A DNA stretch of 64,000 bases from Paeniglutamicibacter kerguelensis (GTDB taxonomy: Bacteria > Actinomycetota > Actinomycetes > Actinomycetales > Micrococcaceae), in the NCBI RefSeq assembly GCF_017876535.1, contig NZ_JAGIOF010000001.1:3038001-3102000 (forward strand). The letters are read 5' to 3'. The notes below the pieces were generated by a model. It was not told the origin of the DNA and did no database searches. It saw only the letters and a program-made list of their open reading frames with translations. Below are positions 24,973 to 34,096 of the stretch, piece after piece (the first letter of the stretch is position 1; every line of letters begins with the position of its first letter). The position numbers were made by a program, and so were the translations under genes.

Positions 24973-26301
24973 TCAGCCGACGCGGCCGGGCTTCAGCGCG
25001 CGCCCTGTGGAAGTCAGCGCCACCGCGCCGCGCACGGCCAGGGTGCCCGCAACCAGCGTGCCCAGGATGATGGCCACGGAGAGCGGTGCCATGACCATCG
25101 CCATGCCGGCCAGCGGCAGCACCAGCACGCCACTGACCGCGATCGCGCCGATCCCGACGCCGATCACCGGGGCCATGACAGAACCGGTGCGGGCCCTTTC
25201 CATGGTCGCGAGTTCGACGCCGAGCATGTGCAGGCCCGCGTAGAGGTCGGCCCGGTCAAGGGTCGCAGCGGCCTGCGTGATCGCGGTGGAGCAGGCGACC
25301 GACAGGAAGGACACCGCGATGGTGATCAGCACGCCGGTCATCACGTCGGCGCCGATGAGTGCATCGGGGCTGCCGGGGGCTGACTCCCCCGCCGCGGATT
25401 GCATCAGCGCGGCACCGCTGCCGCCGACCACTGCGACAAAGCAGGTCATCGCGACGCCGGAGACCTGCCGCCAGGCCTGCGCGGGGTTCTCCAGGATCAT
25501 GCGGGCGGCGAGCAGCTGTTCGGGCCTTTCGGCGCGCTTGAGCTTGGCCTTGCCGATGAGCCCCAGCGCCCACGGGCCCACGAGGTTCAGGGCGCCGAGC
25601 CCGATGGCGAAGCCGCCCAGCAGCACGGCGATGATGATCGCCAGGGACTGGAATGCGGCCATCATCGAAAACGCCTGGTAGACGCCGAGGACCAGCACCG
25701 CCACGATGAGCGCGCGGATCCAGCGCGGCGCCGGGGCCTGGGTGCGGTTGCGCACGCCCAGCGGGGACACGATGATCCGGCGCAGCCCGAATCCGGCGGA
25801 GAGCGCCGCGACCACCACCACGCCGGCGACGACCAGGGCGATCACCCCCGGGTCCAGCCACATGGCCGCGCCGATGGCCGAGCCCTGGAAGTGGACCAGC
25901 CCGACGACCGGCGCCAGCCCCGCATAGAGGAACGTGCCGGCAAGCGCCCCGGCCAGCGCCACGGCGGCGGATTCGATCACGGTGATGCCCACGACCAGCC
26001 CCGGGGTGCCGCCGAGCAGGCGCACCGTTGACAGGCGCCGGTCCTGGCTGCGGGCCGAGAGCCGCGCGGCCGCGGCGCCAAGCACCGCGAGCGGCACCAC
26101 CAGCAGGACCACGGCCAGCCCGGCGAGCATCAGGTACATGCCTGTCGCCTCGTTTTGGACGCGGTTGAAGGACAGGGCGCCCGCGGTGACGGTGAGGACC
26201 AGTGCGGAGACCAGCGCGTAGGCGCCGGCGGTGAGCAGCATCGGGGCGCGGCGTTCGCGGCTTGGCTTGCCCAGCAGCCAGGCCAGGGACAGGGCGCGCA
26301 T
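24973..26301 (-). CDS. ABC transporter permease (FtsX/MacB-like)
   Basis: A 442-residue membrane protein with about ten hydrophobic segments in two halves. Each half has an FtsX-like core: LAVLGAAAARLSARSQDRRLSTVRLLGG (about 75-102) is typical of permeases in actinobacterial peptide/lantibiotic-type efflux systems. The ATG at 26301 overlaps the stop codon of the ATPase gene by one base (TGATG), so the two genes are coupled. The likely role is ATP-driven export or envelope-stress relief; substrate unknown. Confidence 0.85.
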   Translation of the reverse strand: MRALSLAWLLGKPSRERRAPMLLTAGAYALVSALVLTVTAGALSFNRVQNEATGMYLMLAGLAVVLLVVPLAVLGAAAARLSARSQDRRLSTVRLLGGTPGLVVGITVIESAAVALAGALAGTFLYAGLAPVVGLVHFQGSAIGAAMWLDPGVIALVVAGVVVVAALSAGFGLRRIIVSPLGVRNRTQAPAPRWIRALIVAVLVLGVYQAFSMMAAFQSLAIIIAVLLGGFAIGLGALNLVGPWALGLIGKAKLKRAERPEQLLAARMILENPAQAWRQVSGVAMTCFVAVVGGSGAALMQSAAGESAPGSPDALIGADVMTGVLITIAVSFLSVACSTAITQAAATLDRADLYAGLHMLGVELATMERARTGSVMAPVIGVGIGAIAVSGVLVLPLAGMAMVMAPLSVAIILGTLVAGTLAVRGAVALTSTGRALKPGRVG

Positions 26302-27074
26302 CAGGCCGCCCGGCCCGGGGCCTGGTGCTCGGCGATGATGCGGCCGTCGCGCAGGCGGATGATCCGGTCGCAGCGGGCGGCGACGTCGGCATCGTGGGTC
26401 ACCATGACCAGCGTGTTGCCGCGTCCCACGGTGGAATCCATCAGCACGGCCAGCACCTCGGCACCGGTGGCCGAATCCAGTGCGCCGGTGGGCTCGTCGG
26501 CGAAGGTCACCCGCGCGCCGGTGACCTGGGCGCGGGCGATCGCCACCCGTTGCGCCTGGCCCCCGGAGAGCTGGCCGATGCGCCGTTCCTCCAGGCCGGC
26601 CAGGCCCAGCGCCGCAAGCCATTGCGCGGCACGCGGCAGGGCCGCGGCCCGGGGCACGCCGTTGATCATCAGCGCCATCGCGACGTTTTCCACCGCGGTG
26701 AGCTCCGGGATCAGCAGCCCGGACTGGAAGACAAAGCCGAAGGACTCGCGGCGCAGCCTGGAGCGTTCCCCCTCCCCCAATGTGGTGATTTCACGCGGCG
26801 CGGTGCCGGCTCCCGCCAGCAGCACGGAGCCCGAGTCCGGGCGCTCGATCCCGGCCAGGGTGTGCAGCAACGTGGACTTGCCCGAGCCCGACGGGCCCAT
26901 GATGGCAACGGACTCGCCGGCCCGGATGTCCAGGTCCACCCCGTCCAGCGCCAAGGTCGATCCGTAGGCGCGGCGCAGGGCCCGGGCGCCGAGCACGGGA
27001 TGCGGGGACGGGGATGCAGCCGGGGGTGCTGCAGGGTTCGGCGGGGTCTCTGGTGCGAGGTTTGCGTCGATCAT
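26301..27074 (-). CDS. ABC transporter ATP-binding protein (LolD/MacB-like)
   Basis: A 257-residue ATPase. Walker A GPSGSGKST is at about residues 59-67, signature LSGGQAQR at about 168-175, Walker B VTFADEPTGALD and switch His VMVTHD follow. ADEPTGALD is the MacB/LolD-type Walker B. A 28-residue Pro/Ala-rich extension precedes the domain. It pairs with the downstream FtsX-like permease and is divergent from the thioredoxin-like gene. Confidence 0.9.
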   Translation of the reverse strand: MIDANLAPETPPNPAAPPAASPSPHPVLGARALRRAYGSTLALDGVDLDIRAGESVAIMGPSGSGKSTLLHTLAGIERPDSGSVLLAGAGTAPREITTLGEGERSRLRRESFGFVFQSGLLIPELTAVENVAMALMINGVPRAAALPRAAQWLAALGLAGLEERRIGQLSGGQAQRVAIARAQVTGARVTFADEPTGALDSATGAEVLAVLMDSTVGRGNTLVMVTHDADVAARCDRIIRLRDGRIIAEHQAPGRAA

Positions 27075-27214
27075 GCCACCAGCATTTCAAGTTCCGTGCC
27101 GTCGGGCATCGGAGCAGGTGATGACTTGTGCGAACGCGGCCTCCTACCCAGGGTGGAGACGGGCCGGACGGCGCGCGGGAATCGAATCCGGCGGTTCGCG
27201 GTTGCACACTGGTG

Positions 27215-27475
27215 ATGGAACTCGTGCTCTATACCTCCACCTTCTGCGCACCCTGCGTGCGCGCCCGCTCCGTGCTCAGGGACGCCGGCACGCTGCTGCC
27301 GCAGGCCCGGATCCGGGAGGTCGACGTGCTCTCGCACCTTCGCGAGTCCGAGGAACTGCGCATAGAATCCACCCCCACGCTGGTGGTGCGCAGGAACGGG
27401 ACCGAGGTGTTCAGGGCCTCCGGGGTGCCCAGCGTGCAGCAAGTGCTGGCCGCGGCCGCCCTGGCGCTGGACTAG
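27215..27475 (+). CDS. Thioredoxin/glutaredoxin-like protein
   Basis: An 86-residue thioredoxin-fold protein with the redox motif CAPC (TFCAPCVRA, residues 11-14) and the cis-proline STPT near residue 53. It is close to the minimal fold size. The ATG at 27215 starts directly before the first strand. No membrane segment is seen, so it is cytoplasmic. It may use mycothiol or thioredoxin reductase for recycling (inference). Divergent from the ABC exporter operon. Confidence 0.83.
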   Translation: MELVLYTSTFCAPCVRARSVLRDAGTLLPQARIREVDVLSHLRESEELRIESTPTLVVRRNGTEVFRASGVPSVQQVLAAAALALD

Positions 27476-27505
27476 CCGTGCCGGGAGAGGTGGCGACGGG
27501 GCCGC

Positions 27506-28372
27506 TCAGCGCAGTCCCCCGGACTGCAGGTTCCTGAGGAAGCCCAGCGAATCCGCGGCCAGCGCGTCCTGGGTGCTGGCCAGCGGGCGCCAGATGGACG
27601 CGGCCACCGCAAGGGAGTCGTTGGCGCCCGTGAAGCTCTTGACGCACAGCGGCCCGGCGTAGCCGGCCAGGTCCAGCGCGTGCAGGAACCCGTGCCAGTC
27701 GAAGTGGTCGGCGCCGACGGTGCCGCGGTCGTTGCCGCTGACCTGCACGTGGGCGATGTGCCCCACGGCCCGGGCCACCGACGCCGCGATGTCCCGCTCC
27801 TCGATGTTCAGGTGGAAGGTGTCAAGCGCCAGCCCCAGCCCGGGGCCGAGCAGCGGCTCGAGGGCGTCGAAGGCCTGGTCGACGGTGTTGACCAGGGAAG
27901 TTTCGTAGCGGTTCAGCGGTTCGATCGCCAGGGTGACGCCGCGTGCGGCCGCATGGTCCACCAGCGGGGCAAGGCTGGAACGCAGCTGCAGGTAGGCCGC
28001 CTCTCGTTCGGGGTCACCCATGGCCCGGGTGCGGCCGGTCACTGCATGGAACGGGCCGGCGACGGTCGCCGCGCCGAGGGTCGCCGCCGCATCCACGACT
28101 CCGCGCAGGTAGTCCTGCGTGGCCGAGATTTCCTGCGGCGAAGCATCGACCAGGCTGCGACCCGGCGGCATCGTTCCGATGATCACGGGGGTCAGCGTGT
28201 GGTGGGCAAGGATCTCGCGGGCCGCGGCGGCGTCCCAGTCGCCCAGGTGTTCCAGCGGGAGCTCGATGGCGTCGAACCCCAGGCTCGCGACATGTGCGGC
28301 GACTTCCTTCAGCGAGGCATCGGTCAGCGGGGAGGTCCAAACCCAGGTGTTGACGCCGAGTATGCGTTCCAT
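27506..28372 (-). CDS. Sugar phosphate isomerase/epimerase (D-tagatose/D-psicose 3-epimerase-like)
   Basis: A 288-residue TIM-barrel protein of the AP-endonuclease-2 superfamily. GVNTWVWTSPLTD (residues 6-18), GPFHAVTGRT, IEPLNRYETSLVNTV and LDTFHLNIEE follow the order seen in ketose 3-epimerases. The metal ligands would be the Glu of IEPLNRYE, the Asp of LDTFH, a His in QVSGNDRG-region neighbours and a late Glu/Asp; two of these are visible directly. GGGAGA precedes the ATG at 28372. It may act on a ketohexose or an inositol-related substrate; not certain. Confidence 0.83.
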   Translation of the reverse strand: MERILGVNTWVWTSPLTDASLKEVAAHVASLGFDAIELPLEHLGDWDAAAAREILAHHTLTPVIIGTMPPGRSLVDASPQEISATQDYLRGVVDAAATLGAATVAGPFHAVTGRTRAMGDPEREAAYLQLRSSLAPLVDHAAARGVTLAIEPLNRYETSLVNTVDQAFDALEPLLGPGLGLALDTFHLNIEERDIAASVARAVGHIAHVQVSGNDRGTVGADHFDWHGFLHALDLAGYAGPLCVKSFTGANDSLAVAASIWRPLASTQDALAADSLGFLRNLQSGGLR

Positions 28373-28623
28373 GGCGGGTGTCTCCCTTGCGGTGGTCGGG
28401 CCGACGCTTTCCGGACCTGGATACTGCATCCTTGCGGCATGAAACCGCAATCCTGCCCATGGTCTCAGGCTACGCGCGGGCGGTGTTTCCGGCTAGGTTT
28501 CCGGTTAGGGGTTCGCACGGCCCCGCGGTTGCCGGGAGCCGGGCGGCGTCGGGCGGCGTCCTGTGGGCCCGCGCCGACGTGGGGAAACACCCCGGGCGGG
28601 GTCCCGGTTAGTCGATCGGGCAA

Positions 28624-29295
28624 ATGTTGGGAAGAATGGGGCGGGTGACTTCCCTGCCGATTGATGCCCCCGCCGCGCCCTGCCTGGAGAGGATCGTTGC
28701 GGATTCCTCCGACCGGATCGCCTGGTTGCGGGCCCGTTCCCAGGGCATTACCGCCACCGATGCGGCGAAGCTTTCAACCCCGCGCAGCATCCAGTCCGCG
28801 GCCTGGGACAAGCTGAACGGCTCGAACTTCGGCGGGAACCCGTACACCGAGCACGGGCGGAACCGCGAGCCGGTGATCGCCGCGTGGGTGCAGGAAAACT
28901 TCGGCATCGCACCCTCCACCCAGCTTTTCCACGCGGCGGAGAACCGCATCCACCTGGCCACCCCGGACGGTTTGGGCATCCGGGAGACGGGCGCGGTGGA
29001 GCTGTCGGAAATCAAGACCACCAACAAGCCGTTCAAGTCGATCCCGCGGCACTACCTGCGCCAGATGTTTTGGCAGCAGTACGTGCTGGGCGCCGAACGC
29101 ACGCTTTTTGTGTGGGAACCGCACGTCGACTTCGTGCCGACGCACGACGAGCCGCTGACCCGCTGGGTCGACCGCGACGATTCGGAGATCGGCGACCTGA
29201 TCGGCAAGGTCGACCAGATGGTGGCGATCCTGCAGCAGCGGACCGCGGCCGCCCGCCGGCGCGAGGACTACGGGCCGGCGGCGCTGCGCCTGTAG
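28624..29295 (+). CDS. YqaJ viral recombinase-family nuclease
   Basis: A 223-residue nuclease of the PD-(D/E)xK superfamily, YqaJ/lambda-exonuclease branch. GITATDAAKL (about 40-49), TEHGRNREPVIAAW (about 74-87), TPDGLGI and ELSEIKTT (catalytic E-x-K, about 125-132) appear in the family order. YqaJ proteins are best known from phages, but no other phage gene is nearby, so this is a chromosomal orphan. The start is uncertain among closely spaced ATG/GTG codons (28624, 28636, 28645). It converges with the MscS gene. Confidence 0.83.
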   Translation: MLGRMGRVTSLPIDAPAAPCLERIVADSSDRIAWLRARSQGITATDAAKLSTPRSIQSAAWDKLNGSNFGGNPYTEHGRNREPVIAAWVQENFGIAPSTQLFHAAENRIHLATPDGLGIRETGAVELSEIKTTNKPFKSIPRHYLRQMFWQQYVLGAERTLFVWEPHVDFVPTHDEPLTRWVDRDDSEIGDLIGKVDQMVAILQQRTAAARRREDYGPAALRL

Positions 29296-29343
29296 GACGG
29301 AAGCGCCCCGGCGCGGGGGACCTCCTGCGGCTCCTGCCGACTC

Positions 29344-30450
29344 CTAGACGGCGGGCACGCCGGGAACCATCGGCTGGGGCAGCACGTCCGGGTAGTCTTG
29401 GTGCAGCTCGGCGATCAGGTTTTCACGCAGGTAGTTCTTCAGGTCGTACAGGTCCCCGGGGTTGCGCGCGCTGACGGCGATCGTGACCTTGAGGATGCCT
29501 CCGATCGCATCGGTGACGTTCAAGGAACCGACCCGGCCGTCCCACAGGTCGGTGGAGGCAAGCAGCTGTTCGGTCCGGGCACGCAAGTGCTCGATCGGCG
29601 CATTCCAGCCGAGGTCCAGCAAGACCGACCCGTTGATCTCGGTGGTGCGGCGCGACCAGTTCTCGAACGGCGTCGTCGTGAAATAGGTCGACGGAATGAT
29701 CATCCGGCGCCCGTCCAGCAGCACCACCACCACGTAGGTGAGGGTGATTTCCTCGATGTTGCCGCGTTGGGTTTCCACCACGACCGTGTCGTTGACGCGG
29801 ATGGCATCGGTGAAGGCGATCTGCAACCCGGCAAAGACGTTGGCCAGCGACGACTGCACGGCCAGCGCCGCGACCACGGAGATCAAACCGGCCGAGGCCA
29901 GCAGGCCGGCGCCGAGCGCCCTGACTTCCGGGATCGTCAGCAGCGTGCCGGCCACGGCGAGCACCATGACCACCACGGTGGCCACCCTGCGCAGCAGCCC
30001 GACCTGGGTTTCCATCTTGGCCAGCCTGCGGGGGTTGTCCAGGTCGTTCCGGTATTTGGCCAGCACCATGTCCTCGAGCAGCCCCAGCAACACCGTCACC
30101 AACCACGCGATGGAGAGCACCAGGCCCAGCAGCAACAGGAATTGCCAGAGCCTGACCCATTCGTTGTCCCTGAGGGTGAGCCCGATCGCGATCTTGGTGA
30201 AGGCAAAGTTCAGGGCCCACCACAGGGGCATGCGGGCACGGGCCGCGTCCTTCGCGATCTCGGGCTTGTTGCTCAGCGCCCTGGCCACCACGAAGGAAAC
30301 CACGATGGCGATCACCGCTGCGGCCAGCAGGCCGAGCGCAATGACTATCCACGGCCGTATGGGTTCGGGTAACGCGTTCGTGTTCTCAAGGACGCCGTCA
30401 ACGGTGCTGTCGAGGGTGTTGTCCAGGGTTCCTGTGGCAAAAAGCAGCAT
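29344..30450 (-). CDS. MscS family mechanosensitive ion channel
   Basis: A 368-residue membrane protein with four hydrophobic segments before the pore-lining helix. The MscS signature region is ALGAGLLASAGLISVVAALAV followed by FAGLQIAFTDAIRVNDTVV (about 195-235), then the beta domain (GNIEEITLTYVVV...RMIIPSTYF). It would open on membrane tension during osmotic downshock. The ATG at 30450 has no Shine-Dalgarno sequence and follows an AT-rich TATATATG, so it may be leaderless. No in-frame upstream codon is better. Confidence 0.87.
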   Translation of the reverse strand: MLLFATGTLDNTLDSTVDGVLENTNALPEPIRPWIVIALGLLAAAVIAIVVSFVVARALSNKPEIAKDAARARMPLWWALNFAFTKIAIGLTLRDNEWVRLWQFLLLLGLVLSIAWLVTVLLGLLEDMVLAKYRNDLDNPRRLAKMETQVGLLRRVATVVVMVLAVAGTLLTIPEVRALGAGLLASAGLISVVAALAVQSSLANVFAGLQIAFTDAIRVNDTVVVETQRGNIEEITLTYVVVVLLDGRRMIIPSTYFTTTPFENWSRRTTEINGSVLLDLGWNAPIEHLRARTEQLLASTDLWDGRVGSLNVTDAIGGILKVTIAVSARNPGDLYDLKNYLRENLIAELHQDYPDVLPQPMVPGVPAV

Positions 30451-30625
30451 ATATACAAGGTTGGCACATGCAATTGGGCGAAACCTGAAAATACGGCGCC
30501 CGCGTTGCGAAGGTCTCGTACGGGTTGCAATGTGATGCGGATCCGGCATACCCCATTGCGTTGTCTCCGCGGTGCGCGCATTCTGTGCGTGCACTATCCA
30601 CCCACCGTTCCAAAGCGTGTAAAAA

Positions 30626-31183
30626 ATGAACAAGAAATTCGGTGCCGCCGTCGCCGCTGTATTCGTGGCAGCCGGCCTCGGCATCTCACCCGCGGCACCA
30701 TCGGCCACCGCAATGGCCGCCCCGTATTGCGGAATCGCCTGGGGCTCGGCCGCCGATTCGGCCGCACACTATTCGACCGGCCACATCACCAACGTCCGCA
30801 CCGGCAGGCACGCGTGCTTCGACCGCTTGGTGATCGACCTCAAGGGCAAGGTCCGGGGCTACGACGTCCGCTATGTCACCGCCGTCTACACCGAGGGACA
30901 GGGAAAGCGGGTTCCGCTCGCCGGGGCCGCCGACCTGCAGATCGTGGTGATGGCGCCGGCCTACAGCTTCTCCGGAAACCCGACCTACAACCCGTCCAAC
31001 TGGGCCCACGCCAAGAATGTCGCCGGATACACCACCTTCAGGCAGGTGGCCTTCCTGGGCAGCTTCGAGGGCCAGACGTCCTTCGGGCTCGGTGTCCGCG
31101 CACGGCTGCCGTTCAGGACCTTTGTGCTCACCGGTGCCGGCAGCACCAGCATGCTGGTGATCGACGTGGCCCACCGATGGTAG
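30626..31183 (+). CDS. Secreted AMIN-like domain protein
   Basis: A 185-residue exported protein. A signal peptide occupies residues 1-32 (cut near AMAA-PYC). The mature part begins with YCGIAWGSAADSA, then VRTGRHACFDRLVIDL, then a beta-rich domain with YDVRYVTAVYTEGQGKRVPL. This is the pattern of the AMIN-like proteins common in Arthrobacter-type genomes; the two Cys probably form a disulfide. Peptidoglycan or surface binding is assumed by analogy with AMIN domains, not shown. No lipobox. The ATG at 30626 lacks a clear ribosome-binding site. A terminator follows. Confidence 0.75.
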   Translation: MNKKFGAAVAAVFVAAGLGISPAAPSATAMAAPYCGIAWGSAADSAAHYSTGHITNVRTGRHACFDRLVIDLKGKVRGYDVRYVTAVYTEGQGKRVPLAGAADLQIVVMAPAYSFSGNPTYNPSNWAHAKNVAGYTTFRQVAFLGSFEGQTSFGLGVRARLPFRTFVLTGAGSTSMLVIDVAHRW

Positions 31184-31201
31184 CCGCCGCCGAACCAATG
31201 T

Positions 31202-31244
31202 GCGATGCTTCACCAACGGCAAGAGCCCCGCGGTGAAGCATCGC
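31202..31244. terminator. Hairpin terminator after the AMIN-like protein gene
   Basis: A perfect 13-bp stem GCGATGCTTCACC (31202-31214) / GGTGAAGCATCGC (31232-31244) with a 17-nt loop begins 18 nt after the stop codon. Confidence 0.8.
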
Positions 31245-31365
31245 CGTTCCGGTGGTGGTCGTCGTCGGATTCAACGCGACCACGATCGGGCCCGGGCCAT
31301 CCGCATTGCATGACAAAGCGGCGTCATCCTGCACGGCACAGCGCCCGGTGTGCCACGATTCTCTT

Positions 31366-32361
31366 ATGAGTATCGCCCGCCCGTACAAACAAGTCGACGT
31401 ATTCTCCTCCGCGCCCTACCGGGGCAACGGACTGGCAATTGTCCTGAACGGCGAGGGCCTCAGCGACGAGCAGATGCTGAACTTCGCCAACTGGACCAAC
31501 CTTGCCGAAACCGCGTTCCTGCTCCCGGCCACGGAGCCGACCGCCGACTACCGGGTGCGGATCTTCACCACCACCACCGAGCTGCCCTTTGCCGGCCACC
31601 CCACCCTGGGCGCCGCCCACGCATGGCTCGAGGCTGGCGGGGTCCCCAAGGATCCGGCCGCCGTGATCCAGCAGTGCGGGGCCGGGCTCATCGAGGTCCG
31701 CCGGGTGCCGGGCGAGGAAGCGACGGATCCCGAGCGTCTGGCGTTCAAGGCACCGCCCCTGGTGCGCACCGGGGAGCTTGAGTCGGACGTGCTCGAATGG
31801 GCGCTGGCCGGTCTGGGGTTGCGGCGCGAGGACGTGCTGGCCCACCAGTGGCTGGTCAACGGGCCGAACTTTGCCGGGCTGCTGCTGCGCGACGCCGACC
31901 TGGTGCTGGGGCTCGAACCCGACTACCAGACCCTGCACGGCCTTGAGGTCGGTGTCATCGGCCCGTACACCAACGCCGGCATCCCCACCGCGTCCTACGA
32001 CCCGCAGTCCCGGGCCGACCGTCCGGCAGGCGCCCGCGAGGAATTGCGCCCGGTCTCCGAGGCCGACGAGCGACGCTCCAACCAGCGATTCACCAACTCG
32101 GTCACCGGGGCCCCGGCCGACTACGAGGTCCGCGCCTTCATCCCCGGCGAGGGCCTGCCCGAGGACCCGGCCACCGGGTCGCTGAACGCCGGGTTCGGCA
32201 TCTGGCTGACGGGTTCCGGGCTGGCCCCGGAGAACTACACGGTGCGCCAGGGCACCCGCTTGGGCCGCTCGGCGATCCTGCATGTCGACCGCAATGCCGA
32301 GGGAGTCTGGATTTCCGGGAACTCGGTGACCTGCATCGACGGAATCGTCCATCTTCCCTAG
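31366..32361 (+). CDS. PhzF family isomerase/epimerase
   Basis: A 331-residue protein with the two-lobed PhzF fold. The N-terminal VDVFSSAPYRGNGLAIV (about 9-25), the catalytic-Glu strand NLAETAFL (about 43-50) and FAGHPTLGAAHAWL (about 70-83) are diagnostic. EDPATGSLNAGF is the matching second-lobe motif. Enzymes of this family isomerise or epimerise small metabolites by acid/base catalysis. No phenazine genes are nearby, so a phenazine role is unlikely. The ATG at 31366 fits the family N-terminus. Confidence 0.88.
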   Translation: MSIARPYKQVDVFSSAPYRGNGLAIVLNGEGLSDEQMLNFANWTNLAETAFLLPATEPTADYRVRIFTTTTELPFAGHPTLGAAHAWLEAGGVPKDPAAVIQQCGAGLIEVRRVPGEEATDPERLAFKAPPLVRTGELESDVLEWALAGLGLRREDVLAHQWLVNGPNFAGLLLRDADLVLGLEPDYQTLHGLEVGVIGPYTNAGIPTASYDPQSRADRPAGAREELRPVSEADERRSNQRFTNSVTGAPADYEVRAFIPGEGLPEDPATGSLNAGFGIWLTGSGLAPENYTVRQGTRLGRSAILHVDRNAEGVWISGNSVTCIDGIVHLP

Positions 32362-32462
32362 TGGCACCGCCATCCCGCCGGCGGCGCCGGGCCGGCTGCC
32401 ATGGGTGTGAGCTGCGGCTCAAGACCCTGTTGCGGCGCGGACTTGGGGCGTAGGCTCGTGCG

Positions 32463-33995
32463 GTGAACGAGAACAAGACCGAAGCCGAAACGGCACAAGC
32501 TGCCCAAGACAAGGTGGCGTGGGGTGCCCTGTGGGCCCTGGTCATCGGGTTCTTCATGATCCTGGTGGACTCCACCATCGTCTCCACCGCCATGCCGGCG
32601 ATCATGAACGGCCTGGACACCGACATCAACGGGGTGATCTGGGTCAACAGCGCCTACCTGCTGGCGTTTGCGGTGCCGTTGCTGATCACCGGGCGCCTGG
32701 GCGACAGGTTCGGCCCGCGCAACATCTTCCTGATCGGCCTGGCCATCTTCACGCTCTCCTCGCTGTGGTGCGGGCTCTCGCCGAACGTCGAAACGCTGAT
32801 CACCGCCCGCGTGGTGCAGGGGCTGGGCGCCTCCATGATGAGCCCGCAGACCATGACGTTCATTACCCGCATGTTCCCCTACGCCCGCCGCGGCGCGGCC
32901 ATGGGCCTGTGGGGCGCGGTCGCCGGCATCGCCACGCTGGTCGGCCCGATCCTCGGCGGCGTGTTCGTGGACACCCTGGGCTGGGAATGGATCTTCTTTG
33001 TCAACGTGCCGGTGGGCATCTTTGCCATCTGGCGGGTGCTGCTGAAGGTGCCGGAGCTGGAGCGCCACTCGCACTCCTTCGACTGGCTGGGCGTCGTGAT
33101 GAGCGCGGCCGCGATGTTCCTGCTGGTCTTCGGCATCCAGGAGGGCAACTCCCACAACTGGGGCCCGTTCCTGGGCCCGATCGGTTCCTGGCACCTGATC
33201 ATCGCCGGCATCGTCCTGCTGGGGCTCTTTGTGCTCTGGCAGGCCAAGACGAAGGCCGAGCCGCTGGTGCCGCTGGGCCTGTTCAAGGACCGCAACTTCT
33301 CGCTGGCCAACGTCGCGATCGCGTTCATGGGGCTGGCGATCACCGCCATGAGCTTCCCGATGATCCTCTACCTGCAGTCCGTGCGCGGGCTGACCCCGAC
33401 GCTCTCGGCGCTGATGCTCGCGCCTATGGCCGTGGTCGCCGGCGTGCTGGCACCCATCATCGGCAAGCGCGTGAGCCGCGTGGAGGCCAAGTACTTCGCC
33501 GTCCCCGGCTTCTTCCTCTTTGGCTCGGCGATCACCGCGTACGGCCTGGTCCTGCGCGAGGACACCCCGTTCTGGGTGCTGCTGATCCCGCCGGTGTTCA
33601 TGGGCCTGGGTTCGGCCATGATCTGGCCGTCGGTCTCGCTGACCGCCACCCGCGACCTGGGGCAGGCCGACGCGGGCGCCGGATCGGGCATCTACAACAC
33701 CACCCGCCAGGTCGGTGCCGTGCTCGGCTCCGCGCTGATCGCCCTGATGATGGAATCGCGCATCTCCGCCGAGTCGCAGAAGGCGATTTCGGAGATGGCC
33801 AAGGTCGGTTCGGACGGCTCGGCGGCGTTGGCCGTCGGCGGCGAGCCCGGGATGGGCTCCGTGGTTCCCGAGTTCCTGCACCAGGCGTTCTCGCTGGCAC
33901 TGGGCCAGTCGCTGTTGCTGCCGGGCCTGGTGGCGATCGCAGCTTCCGTGGTGGCGTTGGGCTTCCGCAAGGGCTCGAAACCCCGGGCCGACTGA
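32463..33995 (+). CDS. DHA2-family MFS drug exporter (EmrB/QacA type)
   Basis: A 510-residue, about fourteen-helix major facilitator. LVDSTIVSTAMPAI in helix 1 (about 36-49), GRLGDRFGPR motif A in loop 2-3, and GPILGGVFVDTLGW (motif C, about 162-175) identify the DHA2 drug:proton antiporters. It starts with GTG at 32463. A strong bidirectional terminator follows. No dedicated regulator is adjacent; the nearest is the TetR gene at 34800, beyond the DoxX gene. Drug specificity is unknown. Confidence 0.9.
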   Translation: MNENKTEAETAQAAQDKVAWGALWALVIGFFMILVDSTIVSTAMPAIMNGLDTDINGVIWVNSAYLLAFAVPLLITGRLGDRFGPRNIFLIGLAIFTLSSLWCGLSPNVETLITARVVQGLGASMMSPQTMTFITRMFPYARRGAAMGLWGAVAGIATLVGPILGGVFVDTLGWEWIFFVNVPVGIFAIWRVLLKVPELERHSHSFDWLGVVMSAAAMFLLVFGIQEGNSHNWGPFLGPIGSWHLIIAGIVLLGLFVLWQAKTKAEPLVPLGLFKDRNFSLANVAIAFMGLAITAMSFPMILYLQSVRGLTPTLSALMLAPMAVVAGVLAPIIGKRVSRVEAKYFAVPGFFLFGSAITAYGLVLREDTPFWVLLIPPVFMGLGSAMIWPSVSLTATRDLGQADAGAGSGIYNTTRQVGAVLGSALIALMMESRISAESQKAISEMAKVGSDGSAALAVGGEPGMGSVVPEFLHQAFSLALGQSLLLPGLVAIAASVVALGFRKGSKPRAD

Positions 33996-34013
33996 CGTCG
34001 ACCTGCCGGGCAC

Positions 34014-34073
34014 GCAAAAGCGCCGCAGGGTTGCTGCAACTGAATCGTTGCCACAGCCCTCCGGCGCTTTTGC
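34014..34073. terminator. Bidirectional terminator between the MFS and DoxX genes
   Basis: A 17-bp stem (34014-34030 with 34057-34073, one mismatch) begins with GCAAAAGCG and ends with CGCTTTTGC, giving U-tracts on both strands for the two convergent genes. Confidence 0.9.
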
Positions 34074-34096
34074 GTTCGGCGCCCGGGAAGCCGCAG

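Noticed and set aside
28481..28595. Inverted repeat GGTGTTTCC / GGAAACACC
   Set aside because: Only nine bp with about 95 nt between the arms in GC-rich DNA; probably chance.
28624..29295. Prophage remnant suggested by the YqaJ nuclease
   Set aside because: No integrase, attachment repeats, structural or other phage genes are nearby; YqaJ-like genes also occur as chromosomal orphans.
31366..32361. Phenazine biosynthesis from the PhzF homologue
   Set aside because: No other phz genes are present, and the PhzF fold is widespread in unrelated metabolism.
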